Shown here: piece after piece, positions 22,154 to 26,021 of the stretch
Position numbering within the stretch: the stretch's first letter is position 1
Layout of the letters: every line of letters starts with the position of its first letter
Assembly (NCBI RefSeq): GCF_001949145.1
Contig: NW_019091484.1
Span: 811,791-837,811, forward strand
Reading direction: 5' to 3'
DNA from: Acanthaster planci
Taxonomy: Eukaryota; Echinodermata; Asteroidea; Valvatida; Acanthasteridae
DNA: 26,021 nt
The notes under the pieces: model-generated
The model's input: the letters and a program-made list of their open reading frames with translations, nothing else
Told to the model about the DNA's origin: nothing
Databases searched by the model: none
Made by a program: the position numbers and the translations under genes

Positions 22154-23953
22154 ACTTCCCTAATAGTTTGTAATGACACCTTGTACCTATCTGGTATATT
22201 TCAAGGAAGAGAAAGGAATTTCGATGACGTCATGATACAGCTGAAAGCCATAACAAAAATTCTAAAACGTACACCTCATTCCGATCAGGAGATACCCCTA
22301 AATGTACCTCGAACGGAGTGTGTTTTTAGTAACACTTTGATATAAAGGGGAGAATTTTATGATGCCTCTTTTAATTTTGCATGTGTTTTATCTGTTCTGC
22401 AGATATACCCTCATGAACAGATATTAGAGGGTATAAAGGAAGGTAGGCCTATTTTTAATCGACTTTTAAATGATGTTGTGCAGTGATGTTCTCTCAAATT
22501 TCAAAAAGTTAGACTTTTGAAGAACAAAGTTGACTGGATGGCACGTGTTTGAGGCTAGGCCTCCCTCTTCAAATTTTAGGCATTTGTGATGTGTTTGTAG
22601 CTATCAGTTCCTGATGTTTTCTAGAAAGTTATTTTTTACTTTGACATTGCCGGAGCCAAACTCACTTTCTTGTTGATGGGCTTTCTGTGATGTCGTTTTT
22701 TAATAGTCATTGAATGCATCGGGACATTCATGTTCATTTTACGGTATATGAAATATCTCTTAGTGCGTCTTTCGATTGATCCACCATCGTACACGTGTAC
22801 GTTATAGATCGCAAAAAAAAGCACGTCAACCGGAATTGGTGTTCGGTCTATGTACCCAATCCTGCTCATTCCCTTATCTGAGACTGATGACACCAACACT
22901 GCAGTGGAAGTACGACTTTTTTTCATGAATAAAAGATTACACAACCGATATGCGTGGTAAGGCTGCATGTAGTTATCATTCCATCCACCTATTTTGAGCT
23001 TGAACAGCAGACACGCCCAGAGACCATACCAGTCCTGAGAAACCTGCATTCCAGGGAAGCCTCATTCGAGTGTAAACAATCAAACCTGATCCCTTTTTGT
23101 GTAGCAATTCTTGCCGCTGATGTTATGGTTGGTAATCAATCGCTATCGCTTTGTTTGGCTCTGAAGGCAAACAACAGCTGTTTCAAACTAATCTCAGATC
23201 CCAGAACAGACTCGGTCAGAACATGGAGGGAGGACACAGGAGTTTGAACAGCCCGGGCGATAACATCTGGCCAATAAGTGCTTTCTGGCATGGCAGGTAT
23301 GCCCATAGCCAGGGCGCAGCGAATGCTTGCTATGCACCACCTGTTTCACAATCATAAGTCCCCTTTGTACCCCATGATCGTCTCCGTAATTTGTCGCTGG
23401 TAATCTGCATCCTCAAACGTTGTGTACTGAAGTATAGGAAATTGAATATTCATGATATCGTTGGTGTCTCGTATGGCCTGACAGCAACATCAAATTTAAT
23501 GCTTGCGCAGTTGCTTGTACTAGGCTGTGTGCCCTTAGTGTCATGTGCAGTTACTGCCCCTATCGAACGCTTTCTTCTGGACTTAATTTGAAATAAATAG
23601 CCAAGTTGTTTATAAGATTTTGTGTTTTATTTGAATCATTTTTACTACGGAAGTTACACAAAAGGGTATTTTATGAAATCTCATGATCACTCCTTGTGAT
23701 GAAACAGTGCATTTCGTTTTTCGAAAATTTAACTGTTCTGTGGTAGTCAACATGTTGGTGGCCAGTCTTAGCCAAATTCGTACAAAGACTTTGAAAACTG
23801 ATGTTTTGGAGTGACAAAATAAAATTACAAACATTTCATGAAAAATGGTAAAGTGCATCAAAATCTTTTAAAAAAATATTTCACGACGGCAAAAGTAAAT
23901 CTAATGTCATATGTTTTTTTCTTTCTATTTCATGTTCACTGATAATTTGTAGT
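22154..23953. other. Spacer with isolated open frames
   Basis: A 137-codon minus-strand frame at 23049–22636 is long for this AT-rich spacer, but has no domain I recognise and no clear splice context. AATAAA at about 23592 is a possible plus-strand poly(A) signal with no assigned transcript. Otherwise nothing is seen. Confidence 0.3.
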
Positions 23954-24179
23954 TAATTGCAAAGAAAACACTACAACATGGTCAAAAGCTGCTGGCATGG
24001 CTGGCACAGTGGCAGTGTTCAGTGGTGGTGGGGTGGTTGTGAGCTGGGTTATGCCTCAGCTTGTCGGGGGGGTGTTTTGGCGACCCCTAACCAGAAACAT
24101 TATCAAGGTGGTCCACAAAAACAAAGGACCTCACATAGTTACGTCATCCGAAGGAGCTGAAGGGCAAGGTAGCAGATAA
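23954..24179 (+). CDS. Possible small exon or ORF with a glycine-rich membrane segment
   Basis: From the ATG at 23997 a 60-codon frame reads MAGTVAVFSGGGVVVSWVMP, a glycine-rich hydrophobic stretch, and then a basic stretch (RPLTRNIIKVVHKNKG). The frame also stays open upstream through KENTTTWSKAAG, so it could be part of an exon. A GT (GCAAG|GTAGCA) near 24166 could be a donor. I recognise no family. It may be chance, in a GT-rich low-complexity stretch. It lies just downstream of the convergent minus-strand gene that ends at 24338. Confidence 0.2.
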
Positions 24180-24337
24180 CCTTGGTGATGAACGTCATTT
24201 TCACAACTAGTGTGCCGATTGTGAGTGCCACGGACATGTCCAGCTCGTTGCGACTTCAAATTTAAAGCCGTAAAAACTGGATTAAAGCCACAGAGGTTCT
24301 GATGCAATGCCACCGCGGAAGCGAAGGGACAGTCGTT

Positions 24338-24961
24338 TCAAACCTCCCCCGTTCCGTCGAGGTCATTCTTCATATTCCGAAAGAGTTCGGCGTGAGACGT
24401 CCTCGCCTTCTCCTCCACGAAGCTGCAGGTGATCCACATACACTCCAAGGTGAATTCCTCGCGCACTAGCGTGCCCACTGCAGCACCTGCTGTGCCTTTG
24501 TTGGCAGCCAGAGTCCAGGTGGAAGTCCCTTTTGTTCCCCCTATTACGGCTAGTTCAATAACCAGTTCTCTGTTGGGTCTGCAGTGGAAAGGGAAATGTA
24601 CAACTTAATCAACGGACACTACCAGAGCTGTAGTTAGCTGCTGCCAACCGCTTTTGACGTTTTACGGACGAATGCTTGCCACACAAAATACATGTACTTG
24701 TATAAGTGTTCCATGGCTGCTAAGAGCGAATTTCATGTGCATACTTTGAGCTTTGATACATTGTTAATCAATATATTTCTTTGATTTGTCGGGGTAAAAA
24801 AAGGAGATGGACCATCTTACTTTGTCAGTTTAGTTGTTGCATCGAAGGTGATGGGTATGTGAAACCCAAAGGGTAGAGGTACAAGTTCTCTCGTTCGGAA
24901 GGTTCGCACTTCGATTCCATCATCAGTCGTCCCTGAGTGCAATAATTCCGTCTCTTTCGGG
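24338..24961 (-). CDS. Unrecognised protein, last two coding exons (5' part missing)
   Basis: Exon A is 24961–24821 (acceptor TTTCAG, donor GTAAGA) and exon B is 24578–24338 (acceptor CTGCAG), ending in TGA. The A–B junction is phase-consistent (AA+A gives Lys), so about 125 residues read through. Exon A encodes PKETELLHSGTTDDGIEVRT, then PLPFGFHIPITFDATTKLT. Exon B encodes PNRELVIELAVIGGTKGTST, then WTLAANKGTAGAAVGTLVRE, a CMWITCSF cysteine pair, and a charged end. Alternating hydrophobic residues suggest beta-strands, possibly a secreted or extracellular beta-sandwich. I do not recognise the family. Exon A begins one base into a codon, so the missing upstream exon must end in phase 2. The stretch 25906–26011 has open frames on this strand but only a weak phase-2 donor (GTGTAA), so the 5' exon may lie outside the window. 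Confidence 0.6.
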
Positions 24962-25099
24962 CTGAAATTAACAACAAAAAGATGAGGCATAATACTCGAG
25001 CCTTCATGCCCATCAACATTCTACGTTGAGTGACGGCCCAGTTCTGATACCTTTACTAGCCAAAACCAGGCATTGGTGCAAGCACACTGCCAGAATTGT

Positions 25100-25600
25100 A
25101 TTGACTCGAAACAATGAATTGACTTGGTCTGACTCCGGTCATTTTTTGGCGACTCGACTCGAGTCCTGACGGGCACCGGTTGATGACTCGACTGGGGTCA
25201 TGGTGAGCCAATGACTTGACTCGAGTCCCTCATCAGAAGACCGGACTCGAGTGAAATGTCATTGACTCGAGTCCCAAAAATAAAAGCTAACTTCTTGCGA
25301 CAAAAAAATCCAATGACTTTACAGTGTCGGTTTATATTGTTTACATCACCTGTTGTCATCAAGAGCAAGATTTGGATGAATGCAATGTAGAAACCCAAAG
25401 ATAAAATTTAAAAATGCCCCAAATTACTTCCTCTCTTGTTTTTATTTATCGTACTGTGTTCAAATATTGGTGACCCAAATTGACTCGACCTAAAGACTTG
25501 ACTCGACTTTTGTGCCTAATGACTCAACTCGACACGAGTCACAACGCTACAGTGACTTGACTTGACTCGAGTCACAAAAATTAATGACTCGTTTCAACTC
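25100..25600. repeat. Dispersed GACTCGAGTC palindrome cluster
   Basis: More than a dozen variants of TGACTCGACTCGAGTC, including GACTTGACTCGAGTC, are crowded into 25100–25275 and 25480–25600. A spacer of about 200 nt without them separates the two groups. Each full unit is a 10-bp palindrome. This looks like a degenerate satellite or repeat-element array and has no coding signal. It lies upstream of exon A of the minus-strand orphan gene, probably in its intron. Confidence 0.65.
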
Positions 25601-26021
25601 TGCACACAGGCTGAAGTTTCATTCTTTCCAACTGACCATAATGGACCAAGTGATTTAGACTTAATTCCATCCATTAAATCGATTTTGAAAACTCATTCAG
25701 ATCTATGAAATACTTTTCACTCCTGTGAGTCTGGTCCTTGGTTTCAGTAGTACGATTCACAGATAAAAGTACACTGGGATTTCTACGCCACCGCGAACTG
25801 TGGTCAGTAGTTCGAGGCGAACTGTAGCCAATAGTTTCAGTACAATCCGCGTATTCCCACCCGATAGCTATTTTATGCCCATGGTACGGTAAGTCACTTA
25901 CACAGGCTTGCGTTCGGGCAGCCTGCGGGCGAGTTGTAACTATTCGTAATGTGAGGTTTCTGGGAAAACTCGACCTTTTCCTCGGATGGTTTACTCGTAG
26001 GGCCATATACTTATGGGTCCA

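Noticed and set aside
25906-26011. 5' exon of the orphan minus-strand gene
   Set aside because: The strong donor (GTAAGT) gives the wrong phase in the open frames; only a weak GTGTAA donor would fit, and the acceptor is at the window edge.

Overview
The window is eukaryotic, from an animal genome: genes are split by GT–AG introns, coding density is low, and the spacer is full of short non-autonomous repeats. The proteins are metazoan families. The repeat flavour (dense TACATGTAC-type palindromes, TAGGCCTA-like motifs, tRNA-derived SINE fragments, foldback elements) suggests a marine invertebrate deuterostome. An echinoderm such as a sea star is my best guess, but hemichordate or amphioxus cannot be excluded without a search.

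Three complete spliced genes can be rebuilt by hand with matching exon phases. (1) Plus strand 2942–5143: a neuferricin-type membrane-associated heme-binding protein (CYB5D2), 3 exons, 279 residues. (2) Minus strand 9564–6591: a CTHRC1-like secreted protein (signal peptide, eight collagen triplets, cysteine-rich C-terminal domain), 4 exons, 204 residues. It is tail-to-tail with CYB5D2. (3) Plus strand 16085–18437: a Golgi protein-tyrosine sulfotransferase (TPST), 2 coding exons, 430 residues, with an unusually long C-terminal tail. A fourth, unrecognised gene on the minus strand is represented by its last two coding exons (24961–24338); its 5' part lies further right, probably beyond the window.

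The rest is introns and spacer: several inverted-repeat (foldback/MITE-like) elements at about 1555–2001, 4427–4558, 11751–12043, 17130–17603, 18437–18802 and 20558–21105; SINE-like pieces near 600–860 and 12240–12405; a 21-bp palindromic tandem repeat near 22049–22140; and a GACTCGAGTC-rich block at 25100–25600. The element at 18437–18802 has 135-nt arms and begins on the last base of the TPST stop codon.

The genes do not form an evident pathway. All three encode membrane-associated, secreted or secretory-pathway proteins, but I see no sign that they are co-regulated. I found no evidence of a novel multi-gene system. The most interesting items are the orphan two-exon gene, the TPST tail with its abutting long hairpin, and the TTAA-flanked MITE.
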